Assembly (NCBI GenBank): GCA_950097015.1
Contig: CATNEN010000005.1
Coordinates: 2,781,501 to 2,845,500, forward strand
Length of the DNA: 64,000 bases
Direction: 5' to 3'
Source: Macrostomum hystrix
Taxonomy: Eukaryota; Platyhelminthes; Macrostomidae
Every line of letters starts with the position of its first letter. The first letter of the stretch is position 1. The notes under the pieces were generated by a model, which was not told the DNA's origin, did no database searches, and was given only the letters and a program-made list of their open reading frames with translations. This document shows, piece after piece, positions 11,015-21,806 of the stretch. Position numbers and translations under genes: made by a program.

Positions 11015-14000
11015 ATGTCCAACCCATCGTCTGCATCGTCCGTATTAATCATTGAACCATTCTATGGCGGTTCGCATAAGCAATTGATTGACTACCTGAC
11101 TGGAGAAATTCTACCGCCAGGTAGTTGGCATCTGGTTGCCATGACAGCAAAAAAGTGGCATTGGCGCGCTCGCTGCTCAGCTCTGCACGTGGCGCAGGAG
11201 GTGGCGGATGCTATGAAAGGTGAGATTTTTGCTGTTATTTAGCTTCGGATTTTGGACACATGACCTAAATAGGGTTTGTTTAAGATCACGTGACTACCCA
11301 AAATATGGTGTCACGTGACCCACTCTAAATATGTTTGTTTAGGATCACGTGACCCACCCTAAATATGGTGTGTTTAGGATCACGTGACCCACCCTAAATA
11401 TGGTGTGTTTAGGATCACGTGACCCACCCTAAATATGGTGTGTAAAGGATCACGTGACCCACCCTAAATATGGTGTGTTTAGGATCACGTGACCCACCCT
11501 AAATATGGTGTGTTTAGGATCACGTGACCCACCCTAAATATGGTGTGTTTAGGATCACGTGACCCACCCTAAATATGGTGTGTTTAGGATCACGTGACCT
11601 ACCCTAAATATTGTGTGTTTAGGATCACGTGACCCACCCTAAATATGATGTGTTTAGAATCGCGTGACCCACCCTAAATATGGTGTGTTTAGGATCACGT
11701 GACCCACCCTAAATATGGTGTGTTTAGGATCACGTGACCCACCCTAAATATGGTGTGTTTAGGATCACGTCACCCACCCTAAATATGGTGTGTTTAGGAT
11801 CACGTCACCCACCCTAAATATGGTGTGTTTAGGATCACGTCACCCACCCTAAATATTGTGTGTTTAGAATCACGTGACCCACCCTAAATATGGTGTGTTT
11901 AGGATCACGTGACCCACCCTAAATATGGTGTGTTTAGGATCACGTGACCTACCCTAAATATGGTGTGTTTAGGATCACGTGACCCACCCTAAATATGGTG
12001 TGTTTAGGATCACGTGACCCACCCTAAATATGGTGTGTTTAGGATCACGTGACCCACCCTAAATATGGTGTGTTTAGGATCACGTGACCCACCCTAAATA
12101 TGGTGTGTTTAGAATCGCGTGACCCACCCTAAATATGGTGTGTTTAGGATCACGTGACCCACCCTAAATATGGTGTGTTTAGGATCACGTGACCCACCCT
12201 AAATATGGTGTGTTTAGAATCGCGTGACCCACCCTAAATATGGTGTGTTTAGGATCACGTGACCCACCCTAAATATGGTGTGTTTAGGATCACGTGACCC
12301 ACCCTAAATATGGTGTGTTTAGGATCACGTGACCTACCCTAAATATGGTGTGTTTAGGATCGCGTGACCCACCCTAAATATGGTGTGTTTAGGATCACGT
12401 GACCCACCCTAAATATGGTGTGTTTAGGATCACGTGACCCACCCTAAATATGGTGTGTTTAGGATCACGTGACCCACCCTAAATATGGTGTGTTTAGGAT
12501 CACGTGACCCACCCTAAATATGGTGTGTTTAGGATCACGTGACCCACCCTAAATATGTTTGTTTAGGATCACGTGACCTACCCTAAATATTGTGTGTTTA
12601 GGATCACGTGACCCACCCTAAATATGGTGTGTTTAGGATCACGTGACCCACCCTAAATATGGTGTGTTTAGGATCACGTGACCCACCCTAAATATGTTTG
12701 TTTAGGATCACGTGACCTACCCTAAATATTGTGTGTTTAGGATCACGTGACCCACCCTAAATATGGTGTGTTTAGGATCACGTGACCCACCCTAAATATG
12801 GTGTGTTTAGGATCACGTGACCCACCCTAAATATGGTGTGTTTAGGATCACGTGACCCACCCTAAATATGGTGTGTTTAGAATCGCGTGACCCACCCTAA
12901 ATATGGTGTGTTTAGGATCACGTGACCCACCCTAAATATGGTGTGTTTAGGATCACGTGACCCACCCTAAATATGGTGTGTTTAGGATCACGTGACCTAC
13001 CCTAAATATGGTGTGTTTAGGATCGCGTGACCCACCCTAAATATGGTGTGTTTAGGATCACGTGACCTACCCTAAATATTGTGTGTTTAGGATCACGTGA
13101 CCCACCCTAAATATGGTGTGTTTAGGATCACGTGACCCACCCTAAATATGGTGTGTTTAGGATCACGTGACCCACCCTAAATATGGTGTGTTTAGGATCA
13201 CGTGACCCACCCTAAATATGGTGTGTTTAGAATCGCGTGACCCACCCTAAATATGGTGTGTTTAGGATCACGTGACCTACCCTAAATATGGTGTGTTTAG
13301 GATCGCGTGACCCACCCTAAATATGGTGTGTTTAGAATCACGTGACCCACCCTAAATATGATGTGTTTAGAATCACGTGACCCACCCTAAATATGGTGTG
13401 TTTAGGATCACGTGACCCACCCTAAATATGGTGTGTTTAGGATCACGTGACCCACCCTAAATGTAGTATAATATGCTCCTGCGAACCAAGCTTTAGCTTA
13501 CAAACAATGAATACTCTATCCGTATATTGTTGCTGTGTGTATTAATCAAACATTTTTACTCCCACGCAAGTAAACAGGATAATCTCAGATAGGCTTAGTT
13601 GGGATTCGGTTCTCCCACACGATCAGCTTGTAGCCGGATTAGGAACTTATCAAGTCTTTGAGTTCTTGTAAATCAGGCTTTGCATAAAATGCTCATTTTA
13701 ATCCTTGTTCTTAGAATTTATTATTTTACGAGTATTGAACAATGTAATGTAACATTCTTACTAGAACATACGATCAATTTCACTCTACTTTGCACTCTTA
13801 ATCTTAGCTAGCTTACACTGGCGTCTTGACTACAGGAATAGCAATTCTTAGCTACTTTAATGTCGTTAAACTGGTTCGCATTGGTCCACTTTCTTTCTGT
13901 ATTTTTTTAGTTTTAAACAATAGTCCTCTTATATTTTTCAGTAATCATATTTACAAGAAGGTTTCAAAACTGTACTACACTACTGTCAGAAGTAGAGATA

Positions 14001-16351
14001 ATTGGCTATTTTAAAAAAGTGATTCGTAAAAATATATATTAATAGTAGTGCTTTTAGTGCTTGATGGATGATAGAATATGATTTTGTAGACAAGACAATC
14101 GTTGGTGGTAGAGTTTAGTAGATAAGAGAGTAAGATAGTTTTAGAGATAAGAGAGTTTGATAGATATGAGAGTAGAATTTGGTAGATAATAGAGTAGAGT
14201 TTGGTGGATTAGAGTGTAGAGTTCGGTAGATAAGAGAGTAGAGTTTGGTGGATTAGAGTGTAGAGTTCGGTAGATAAGAGAGTGAGTTTGGTAGACAAGA
14301 GAGTAGAATTCGGTAGACAAGAGAGTAGAATTTGGTAGATAAGAGAGTAGAGTTTGGTAGATAAGAGAGTAGAATTCGGTAGATAAGAGAGTAGAGTTTG
14401 GTAGATAAGAGAGTAGAATTCGGTAGACAAGAGAGTAGAGTTTGGTAGATACGAGTCTAGAGTTTGGTAGATAAGAGAGTAGAGTTTAGTAGATTAAAAA
14501 TAAATATATGAGTAAGTGTTGTTTTTTAATCTGATCTTTATCTACACCTTTTCAGAGCGACAATTCAGTCACCTGTTCTGCAGCAGTGTTCTCAGCCTTG
14601 CAGAACTAATCGGCCTATGTCCCGGACTGGTTTCCACTAAAAAGCTAATCTATTTCCACGAGAATCAGCTAGTCTACCCGGTTAGGAAGATGAGAGGCGA
14701 GCGAGACTTTCAGTATGGCTACAATCAGATCCTGTCAGCTCTGGCAGCCGATGTTGCGCTATTCAACTCGGAGCACAATAGGGACACTTTTGTACATGGC
14801 GTTGATTCTTTCTTGAATGCCATGCCAGACTATAGGACTCGCGGACTGGGGCCAAGGATTGCGGCCAAATCCCAGATCTTACACTTGCCCGTGTTGCAGT
14901 CTAGCTTGAACTCTTGCGAGGCATTGTCGGATGACAAGAAGCAGAAGTTGGACTACCTCCAGGCATCTCAACTGCAAAATCATCAGACTTGTATAAAAAA
15001 CAGTAACATGGCAGTGTTCCTGCCGAACCAACAGTCACAAACTGCTCAGATCCAACCGAACCAGCAGTCACAAACTGCTCAGATCCAACCGAACCAGCAG
15101 TCACAAACTGATCAGATCCAACAGAACCAGCAGTCACAAACTGCTCAGATCCAACCGAACCAGCAGTCACAAACCGCTCAGATCCAACCGAACCAGCAGT
15201 CACAAACTGCTCAGATCCAACCGAACCAGCAGTCACAAACTGCTCAGATCCAACCGAACCAGCAGTCACAAACTGCTCAGATCCAACCGAACCAGCAGTC
15301 ACAAACTGATCAGATCCAACAGAACCAGCAGTCACAAACTGCTCAGATCCAACCGAACCAGCAGTCACAAACCGCTCAGATCCAACCGAACCAGCAGTCA
15401 CAAACTGCTCAGATCCAACCGAACCAGCAGTCACAAACTGCTCAGATCCAACCGAACCAGCAGTCACAAACTTCTCAGATCCAACCGAACCAGCAGTCAC
15501 AAACTGCTCAGATCCAACCGAACCAGCAGTCACAAACTTCTCAGATCCAACCGAACCAACAGTCACAAACTGCTCAGATCCAACCGAACCAGCAGTCACA
15601 AACTGCTCAGATCCAACCGAACCAGCAGTCACAAACCGCTCAGATCCAACCGAACCAACAGTCACAAACTGCTCAGATCCAACCGAACCAGCAGTCACAA
15701 ACTGCTCAGATCCAACCGAACCAACAGTCACAAACTGCTCAGATCCAACCGAACCAGCAGTCACAAACTGCTCAGATCCAAGCAGGATCTCTCCTTCACT
15801 CAGTGCAGCCCAGTAGTCCATTGCTCATACTTTGGCCCCATCGTTGGGAGCATGACAAAAATCCGGACGCATTCTTCTCGGTTATCTATTCGCTTGTCGA
15901 CTTCGGCGAGACCAACTTCGCTCTATGCATTCTTGGCCAGTCCTTCTCTGGTCCGCCCCCGCCGGTGTTTGATGAGGCACGAGCTAGACTACCGCCGGAA
16001 CGCATCGCCCACTGGGGCTTCGTTGAGAATCGCAGCGTTTATCTTAGCTACCTGTCATCCTGTCACGTTGTAGTGTCAACCGCCATTCATGAATTCTTTG
16101 GTCTAGCCATGCTAGAAGCCACAGCAGCCGGTTGCTATCCTTTGGCGCCCCGCCGTCTAGCTTATCCCGAGCTGTTTCCAGCCGAGTGTCTTTACTCAAC
16201 AGAGGCCCAGCTGGCTAAACAGCTTCGTAGATTTTGTCGCGCGGGTCCGGCATTGGCTAGACGCTTGCGAGCCGAAGGCGCTTTTCAATCGCGTCTTGAT
16301 CGACTTAGGCCGGAGGCATTGCGAGAGGCCTATAGTACATTGTTTCTGTGA
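11015..16351 (+). CDS. GTDC1: GTDC1/QTMAN: tRNA-queuosine alpha-mannosyltransferase, two exons
   Basis: Coding exons are 11015-11219 and 14556-16351, joined in phase 1 (AAG|GTGAGA and TTTTCAG|AGCGA), giving 666 residues. In vertebrates this enzyme adds mannose from GDP-mannose to queuosine at position 34 of cytosolic tRNA-Asp. Conserved N-terminal domain motifs are EPFYGGSHKQL (14-24), AKKWHWRAR (45-53), YFHENQLVYPV (101-111) and ERDFQYGYNQIL; the C-terminal glycosyltransferase domain has WPHRWEHDK (495-503) and HEFFGLAMLEA (580-590), followed by AGCYPL and LAYPELFPAE. Between the domains, at residues 226-478, sit 23 exact 11-residue repeats, making the protein about 200 residues longer than the human one. 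Intron 1 (11220-14555) is mostly a 35-bp E-box array and a 22-bp array. The identification rests on long stretches of near identity. Confidence 0.95.
11277..13463 (+). repeat. 35-bp E-box minisatellite in GTDC1 intron 1
   Basis: About 62 copies of a 35-bp unit contain GGATCACGTGACCCACCC followed by TAAATATGGTGTGTTTA. The CACGTG palindrome is intact in most copies. Variants come as CGCGTGACC in about nine units, CACGTCACC in three consecutive units (near 11767-11845), and GACCTACCC. The array begins about 60 bp inside the intron, just after the donor site. Confidence 0.97.
13464..14107. other. Unique part of GTDC1 intron 1
   Basis: Non-repetitive intron sequence. The open frame at 13826-14014 begins at a non-ATG codon, has no recognisable similarity, and is taken as chance. 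Confidence 0.6.
14108..14500 (+). repeat. 22-bp minisatellite near the 3' end of GTDC1 intron 1
   Basis: About 17 copies of a 22-bp purine-rich unit (TTTGGTAGATAAGAGAGTAG) vary at TTTGG/TTCGG and GATAAG/GACAAG. The array stops about 55 bp before the 3' splice site. Confidence 0.92.
15026..15784 (+). repeat. In-frame 33-bp minisatellite in GTDC1 exon 2 (23 x NQQSQTAQIQP)
   Basis: Exactly 23 copies of a 33-bp unit encode NQQSQTAQIQP with no indel or stop. Substitutions at the amino-acid level are rare: units 3 and 9 read TDQIQQ, units 14 and 16 read TSQIQP, the last ends QIQA. The D variant at units 3 and 9 and the silent ACC variant at units 5 and 11 repeat with a spacing of six units, indicating a 198-bp internal duplication. 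The open reverse-strand frame across it is a shadow. Confidence 0.97.
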
Positions 16352-16389
16352 TTGGACTGAATTAGGATTAATACTGCGCAGTTTTTACC

Positions 16390-16665
16390 ATTTTAGTGAC
16401 ATTTCAGTGACGAATTAGTGACACCTTTAGAGACATTTCAGTGACGAATTAGTGACACCTTTAGAGACATTTCAGTGACGAAAATAGGACACTTTTTCTG
16501 ACATTTCAGTGAAGATTAAGTGGCAATTTTAGAGACACTTCAATGTGAAGTAAGTGACACTTTTAGTGACATTTCAGTGTCTAACAAGTGTGATTTTAGT
16601 GACGAAAAAGGGACTAGTAGTGACAATTCAGTGACTAATAAGTGACACTTTTAGTGCCACTAACA
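16390..16665 (+). repeat. Degenerate ~34-bp repeat in the GTDC1 3' UTR
   Basis: Roughly eight decayed units are made of GACATTTCAGTGACGAATTAG and GACACTTTTAG-like segments. The first two units are nearly identical; later ones drift strongly, suggesting an older array than its neighbours. Confidence 0.8.
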
Positions 16666-16877
16666 CCTTTGTTGTGAGCGTCATTACTTCTTGTTTGATT
16701 GTTAAGTTACAGTACACGATATCAAATCTAGTGTGCATTTCAAATTACGGTGTTTGCAATCGTGTGTTCATACTTTAAACTTGTCTGCTAGGATTCTTTG
16801 TCTATACCGAAATCGCTTTATGTCGGAACTGTCAAGGTTAATGTCTAAATTATTTTTATTGCTTCGAGTTTTTCTTA

Positions 16878-16883
16878 AATAAA
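16878..16883 (+). terminator. Candidate poly(A) signal of GTDC1
   Basis: AATAAA about 527 nt after the stop codon is followed by T-rich sequence, as expected for a cleavage region. The next array begins only about 30 bp later. Confidence 0.6.
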
Positions 16884-16914
16884 ATCTTTTTTTAACTTTT
16901 TAATAGACTTTTTC

Positions 16915-18440
16915 TTGTTTGGGGAGAAAATTTAGTACAGTTTAGGCCTTTAGGGAGTAGATGTTGTGCAGTTTGGGGAGTAGATGTTGTGCAGTTTGGG
17001 GAGTAGATTTAGTACAGCTTAGGGAGTAGATTTAGTACAGTTTAGGGTGTATATTTAGTACAGTTTAGGGTGTATATTTAGTACAGTTTAGGGAGTAGAT
17101 TTAGTACAGTTTAGGGTGTAGATTTAGTACAGTTTAGGGAGTATATTTAGTACAGTTTAGGGAGTAGATGTTGTACAGCTTAGGGAGTAGATTTAGTACA
17201 GTTTAGGGTGTATATTTAGTACAGTTTAGGGAGTAGATTTAGTACAGTTTAGGGAGTAGATTTTGTGCAGTTTAGGGAGTAGATTTAGTACAGTTTAGGG
17301 AGTAGATTTAGTACAGTTTAGGGAGTAGATTTAGTACAGTTTAGGGTGTAGATTTAGTACAGTTTAGGGAGTATATTTAGTACAGTTTAGGGAGTAGATT
17401 TTGTGCAGTTTAGGGAGTAGATTTAGTACAGTTTAGGGAGTAGATTTAGTACAGTTTAGGGAGTAGATTTTGTGCAGTTTAGGGAGTAGATTTAGTACAG
17501 TTTAGGGAGTAGATTTAGTACAGTTTAGGGAGTAGATTTAGTACAGTTTATGGAGTATATTTAGTACAGTTTAGGGAGTATATTTAGTACAGTTTAGGGA
17601 GTAGATTTTGTGCAGTTTAGGGAGTAGATTTTGTGCAGCTTAGGGAGTAGATTTAGTACAGTTTAGGGAGTAGATTTAGTACAGTTTAGGGAGTAGATTT
17701 TGTGCAGTTTATGGAGTATATTTAGTACAGTTTAGGGAGTAGATTTAGTACAGTTTAGGGAGTAGATTTAGTACAGTTTAGGGAGTAGATTTAGTACAGT
17801 TTAGGGAGTATATTTAGTACAGTTTAGGGAGTAGATTTAGTACAGTTTAGGGAGTAGATTTAGTACAGTTTAGGGAGTAGATTTAGTACAGTTTAGGGAG
17901 TAGATTTAGTACAGTTTATGGAGTATATTTAGTACAGTTTAGGGAATATATTTAGTACAGTTTAGGGAGTAGATTTTGTGCAGTTTAGGGAGTAGATTTT
18001 GTGCAGCTTAGGGAGTAGATTTAGTACAGTTTAGGGAGTAGATTTAGTACAGTTTAGGGAGTAGATTTTGTGCAGTTTATGGAGTATATTTAGTACAGTT
18101 TAGGGAGTAGATTTAGTACAGTTTAGGGAGTAGATTTAGTACAGTTTAGGGAGTAGATTTAGTACAGTTTAGGGAGTATATTTAGTACAGTTTAGGGAGT
18201 AGATTTAGTACAGTTTAGGGAGTAGATTTAGTACAGTTTAGGGAGTAGATTTTGTGCAGTTTATGGAGTATATTTAGTACAGTTTAGGGAGTAGATTTAG
18301 TACAGTTTAGGGAGTAGATTTAGTACAGTTTAGGGAGTAGATTTAGTACAGTTTAGGGAGTATATTTAGTACAGTTTAGGGAGTAGATTTAGTACAGTTT
18401 AGGGAGTAGATTTAGTACAGTTTAGGGAGTAGGTTTTTGC
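16915..18440 (+). repeat. 23-bp minisatellite between GTDC1 and PIGC
   Basis: About 66 copies of a 23-bp unit (TTTAGGGAGTAGATTTAGTA plus CAG) fill the gap between GTDC1 and PIGC, ending about 70 bp before the PIGC start codon. Main variants are ATTTTGTGCAG for ATTTAGTACAG, and TATATTTAG. Long blocks repeat: 17540-17800 and 17905-18165 carry the same order of variants. Confidence 0.97.
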
Positions 18441-18510
18441 AGTTTAGGAACTAAAATTTGCACATAAAGTAGCTAAATTAGCTTCTCATTTCCGCTAGCA
18501 GTCGGGAGCA

Positions 18511-20801
18511 ATGAGTTCCACCGTCCGACGCAAATGCCTGTACAAGATTTCTTGGCCAGAGAGACCAGACAATTACACTAGCGAGAATTTTCTCGAAGAT
18601 TTAAAACGCAACCTGTACGTGGAGCGTCACTCGCTACTAACAGTAATAGTAGTCACTGGCAAAGTGTTTCAACACTTCTGCAGTCTGTGCCTATTTGTGC
18701 AGCTGTACTGCCTGGTGCTGCAGGACAATTTGGCGCCCGAGGTTGTGCTGCTTGGTCTGGGCGTTGCTGCTCCGCCACTTTACCTCACCTATCTGTTCTA
18801 CCCGTTAGCTTGTGGAGCACAGTTTGAGCTGTCTCCGCTAAGGACTGGTGCGTTTGCGGGCGTCTCGATTAGAGATCTAATATAGCTTTTTAGTATATAT
18901 TTGCTAGTAGATTCTGGGAGGTTGGGTAGATTCTGGGAGGTCGGGTAGATTCTGGGAGGTTGGGTAGATTCTGGGAGGTTGGGTAGATTCTGGGAGGTTG
19001 GGTAGATTCTGGGAGGTTGGGTAGATTCTGGGAGGTTGGGTAGATTCTGGGAGGTCGGGTAGATTCTGGGAGGTTGGGTAGATTCTGGGAGGTTGGGTAG
19101 ATTCTGGGAGGTTGGGTAGATTCTGGGAGGTTGGGTAGATTCTGGGAGGTTGGGTAGATTCTGGGAGGTTGGGTAGATTCTGGGAGGTGGGGTAGATTCT
19201 GGGAGGTTGGGTAGATTCTGGGAGGTTGGGTAGATTCTGGGAGGTTGGGTAGATTCTGGGAGGTGGGGTAGATTCTGGGAGGTTGGGTAGATTCTGGGAG
19301 GTTGGGTAGATTCTGGGAGGTTGGGTAGATTCTGGAATGTAAAGTAGATGCTGGAATGTAGAGTATATTCTGGAATGTAGAGTAGATTCCGGAATGTAGA
19401 GTAGATTCTGGAATGTAGAGTAGATTCTGGAATGTAGAGTAGATTCCGGAATGTAGAGTAGATTCCGGAATGTAGAGTAGATTCTGGAATGTGGAGTAGA
19501 TTCTGGAATGTAGAGTAGATTCTGGAATGTAGAGTAGATTCTGGAATGTAGAGTAGATTCCGGAATGTAGAGTAGATTCTGGAATGTAGAGTAGATACCT
19601 GAATGTAGAGTAGATTCTGGAATGTAGAGTAGATTCTGGAATGTAGAGTAGATACCTGAATGTAGAGTAGATTCTGGAATGTACAGAAAACACATCTTGC
19701 TGCGGTAGGCTCCGCCCTTTTCTACTCGTAGTTCTTCATCTATTCTCAAACCAAGACCTGTTTGGCCCCCATGAGCAGCATTCGGACACTGCCGCCTGCT
19801 GTTAGTCCTGACAGCTTTCATCCTGATGTGGTCGCCTCTACTGAAAACTCTGACAGCCGCCATCAGCACTGATACAATCTACGCAATGACCGCATTCTTT
19901 CTAACCGCTAATTTGCTATTTCACGATTACGGCACTTCGGCTGCTATGTGAGTTGTTTATTATCATACTAAATGTTCATTAATTACTATCAAAATACGGT
20001 AGAAAAAAAGCAAAATATTGTACTTGCTCTTTCACCGATATGTATCGAAAATACTAAATATTCAATTATTCAATTTCATCCGTAGCTTTTTGTGATTGGC
20101 TCCTAATATAGTGGTCTCGAGTTCGAATCTTAGCTGAGGAGGAAAAAATTCTCGAGTATGATACTTATAATTTTCTATTGCTTCAGTTAACCCAGTTGTT
20201 TAATTGGTACCAGAATCAACTGGGTTATAATTATTTTGCTATTAGATTAATTCTAATTTCAAATAGAGTTCTCAGCCGATATGTTTCGAAAATTAATTAA
20301 AACTAACTTTCTTTAAAGACTAAATTTTATTATTGTTTTCGCTCTATACTACTTACTAATAAACTCAAGTAGATTACTTAGCATATTTAATCTTATAAAA
20401 AAATTGTTTCTGCCCCATCCAATATTTAAAATTTGCGCAGAGTATCAAAATCGTTCTCGTTGAATTCCGCGGTTTTCGCTGCCATCTGTCTGGCCTCTCG
20501 TCTGCCAACAGCGTTGCACACCTTCACCATAGTGGAGCTGGCACTGTTTGTGTTCGCCTTCTGGCCAGAATTTCGGCGCAAACTATTGGCTGATTGTCAA
20601 ACACCGACGCTGTCGCTTGGACTCACCTTTGTGCTCAATCTGGCTGCACAATGCGCTATGTGTTTGATCTCATTGCCGGCCGCTTGCTGTTTCTTATTAT
20701 TGAGCGGCTTCGTTATGCTCGGCTGCCCACTGCTGTTTTTGGCTATGCAGGCCCGGAAGAATAACATTCACGGACCATGGGATGAGGCCGTTATTCACTG
20801 A
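18511..20801 (+). CDS. PIGC: PIGC: GPI-N-acetylglucosaminyltransferase complex subunit C, three exons
   Basis: Exons are 18511-18847, 19779-19947 and 20441-20801, with phases 1 and 2, giving 288 residues (the human protein has 297). PIGC is a multi-pass ER membrane subunit of the complex that transfers GlcNAc from UDP-GlcNAc to phosphatidylinositol, the first step of GPI-anchor synthesis. Conserved segments are PDNYTSENFLEDLKRN in exon 1; SPLLKTLTAAISTDTIYAM, then FHDYGTSAA, in exon 2; and IVSKSFSLNSAVFAAICLAS and the signature KNNIHGPWDEA near the C terminus in exon 3. Hydrophobic helices alternate throughout. Exon 2 is too short and offset to stand out as an open frame; it is found by homology and splice phase. 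Its acceptor could alternatively be 19776, adding one Ala. Intron 1 is mostly 19-bp arrays; intron 2 carries a SINE fragment. Confidence 0.95.
18906..19331 (+). repeat. 19-bp minisatellite, type A, PIGC intron 1
   Basis: About 22 copies of the 19-bp unit GTAGATTCTGGGAGGTTGG, with GTCGG and GTGGG variants. It lies immediately after the exon 1 donor and runs directly into the related type B units. Confidence 0.96.
19332..19683 (+). repeat. 19-bp minisatellite, type B, PIGC intron 1
   Basis: About 18 copies of GTAGATTCTGGAATGTAGA, sharing GTAGATTCTGG with type A but carrying AATGTAGA instead of GAGGTTGG. ATTCCGG and ATACCTG variants recur. The unit stays at 19 bp across the A/B switch. Confidence 0.95.
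20090..20240 (+). mobile_element. Degenerate tRNA-derived SINE in PIGC intron 2
   Basis: A B-box-like GAGTTCGAATCTT is followed about 45 bp later by TTGCTTCAGTTAACCCAGTT, matching the central part of the SINE at 9705 (TTGCTTCAGTTCACCCAGCT). The 3' part is missing. Probably an old, truncated copy. Confidence 0.7.
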
Positions 20802-20817
20802 GTTTCACTGATTTGCA

Positions 20818-21680
20818 GAGGTTGAGATTTGAGTTGAGAGAGAGTGAGGTGGGAGTTCAGGGAGGGTGAGATTAGGATTTAGGGAGGCTGAGATTCAGGT
20901 TCAGGGAGGCTGAGATTCAGGTTGAGGGAGGGTGAGATTCAGATTGAGGGATTGTGAGATTCAGATTGAGGGAGGGTGAGATTCAGGTTGAGGGAGGGTG
21001 AGATTCAGGTTGAGGGAGGGTGAGATTCAGGTTGAGGGATGGTGAGATTCAGATTGAGGGATTGTGAGATTCAGATTGAGGGAGGGTGAGATTCAGGTTG
21101 AGGGAGGGTGAGATTCAGGTTGAGGGAGGGTGAGATTCAGGTTGAGGGATGGTGAGATTCAGATTGAGGGAGGGTGAGATTCAGGTTGAGGGAGGGTGAG
21201 ATTCAGGTTGATGGAGGGTGAGATTCAGATTGAGGGAGGGTGAGATTCAGGTTGAAGGAGGGTGAGATTCAGGTTGAGGGATGGTGAGATTCAGATTGAG
21301 GGAGGGTGAGATTCAGGTTGAGGGAGGGTGAGATTCAGATTGAGGGAGGGTGAGATTCAGGTTGAAGGAGGGTGAGGTTCAGGTTGAGGGAGGGTGAGAT
21401 TCAGGTTGACTGAGGTGAGATTCAGATTGAGGGAGGGTGAGGTTCAAATTGAGGGAGGGTGAGATTCAGATTGAGGGAGGGTGAGGTTCAGGTTGATGGA
21501 GACAGATTCAGGTGGAGGGAGGGTGAGATTCAGGTTGAGATTCAGGTTGATGGAGAGTGAGATTCAGGTTGAGGGAGGGTGAGATTCAGGTTGACTGAGG
21601 TGAGGTTCAGATTGAGGGATGGTGAGATTCAGATTGAGGGAGGGTGAGGTTCAGGTTGATGGAGACAGATTCAGGTTGAG
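20818..21680 (+). repeat. 22-bp minisatellite in the PIGC 3' UTR
   Basis: About 38 copies of a 22-bp G-rich unit (GAGGGAGGGTGAGATTCAGG plus TT) begin about 15 bp after the PIGC stop. The later part is more degenerate. The block near 20935-21050 is repeated almost exactly 120 bp further on. Confidence 0.95.
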
Positions 21681-21800
21681 GTTGTTAAATTTCATTGTTA
21701 AATGTTGAAAAACATTTTTCTCTGAGCAATAGATAACTAGTTTTTCCTTTATAGTGTTTTTTTTAATTAGCTCTTCTATGACGCATTTGTTTGGTGTGTA

Positions 21801-21806
21801 AATAAA
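21801..21806 (+). terminator. Candidate poly(A) signal of PIGC
   Basis: AATAAA lies about 1 kb after the PIGC stop, beyond the 22-bp array, so the array would be in the 3' UTR. The surrounding TGTGTAAATAAACTCAG matches the LC3C-like signal region at 4259-4275 with one mismatch. Confidence 0.55.

Noticed and set aside
14901-15821. 306-residue minus-strand frame (GSEQFVTAGSV repeats)
   Set aside because: It is antisense to the in-frame repeat of GTDC1 exon 2, which has strong conserved coding sequence on both sides.
16915-18440. Interstitial plant-type telomere (TTTAGGG)n
   Set aside because: TTTAGGG appears once per 23-bp unit, not in direct tandem, so this is an ordinary minisatellite.
18890-19869. 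Minus-strand frames of 267 and 321 residues in PIGC intron 1
   Set aside because: They follow the 19-bp arrays and run antisense over PIGC exon 2; no recognisable domain.
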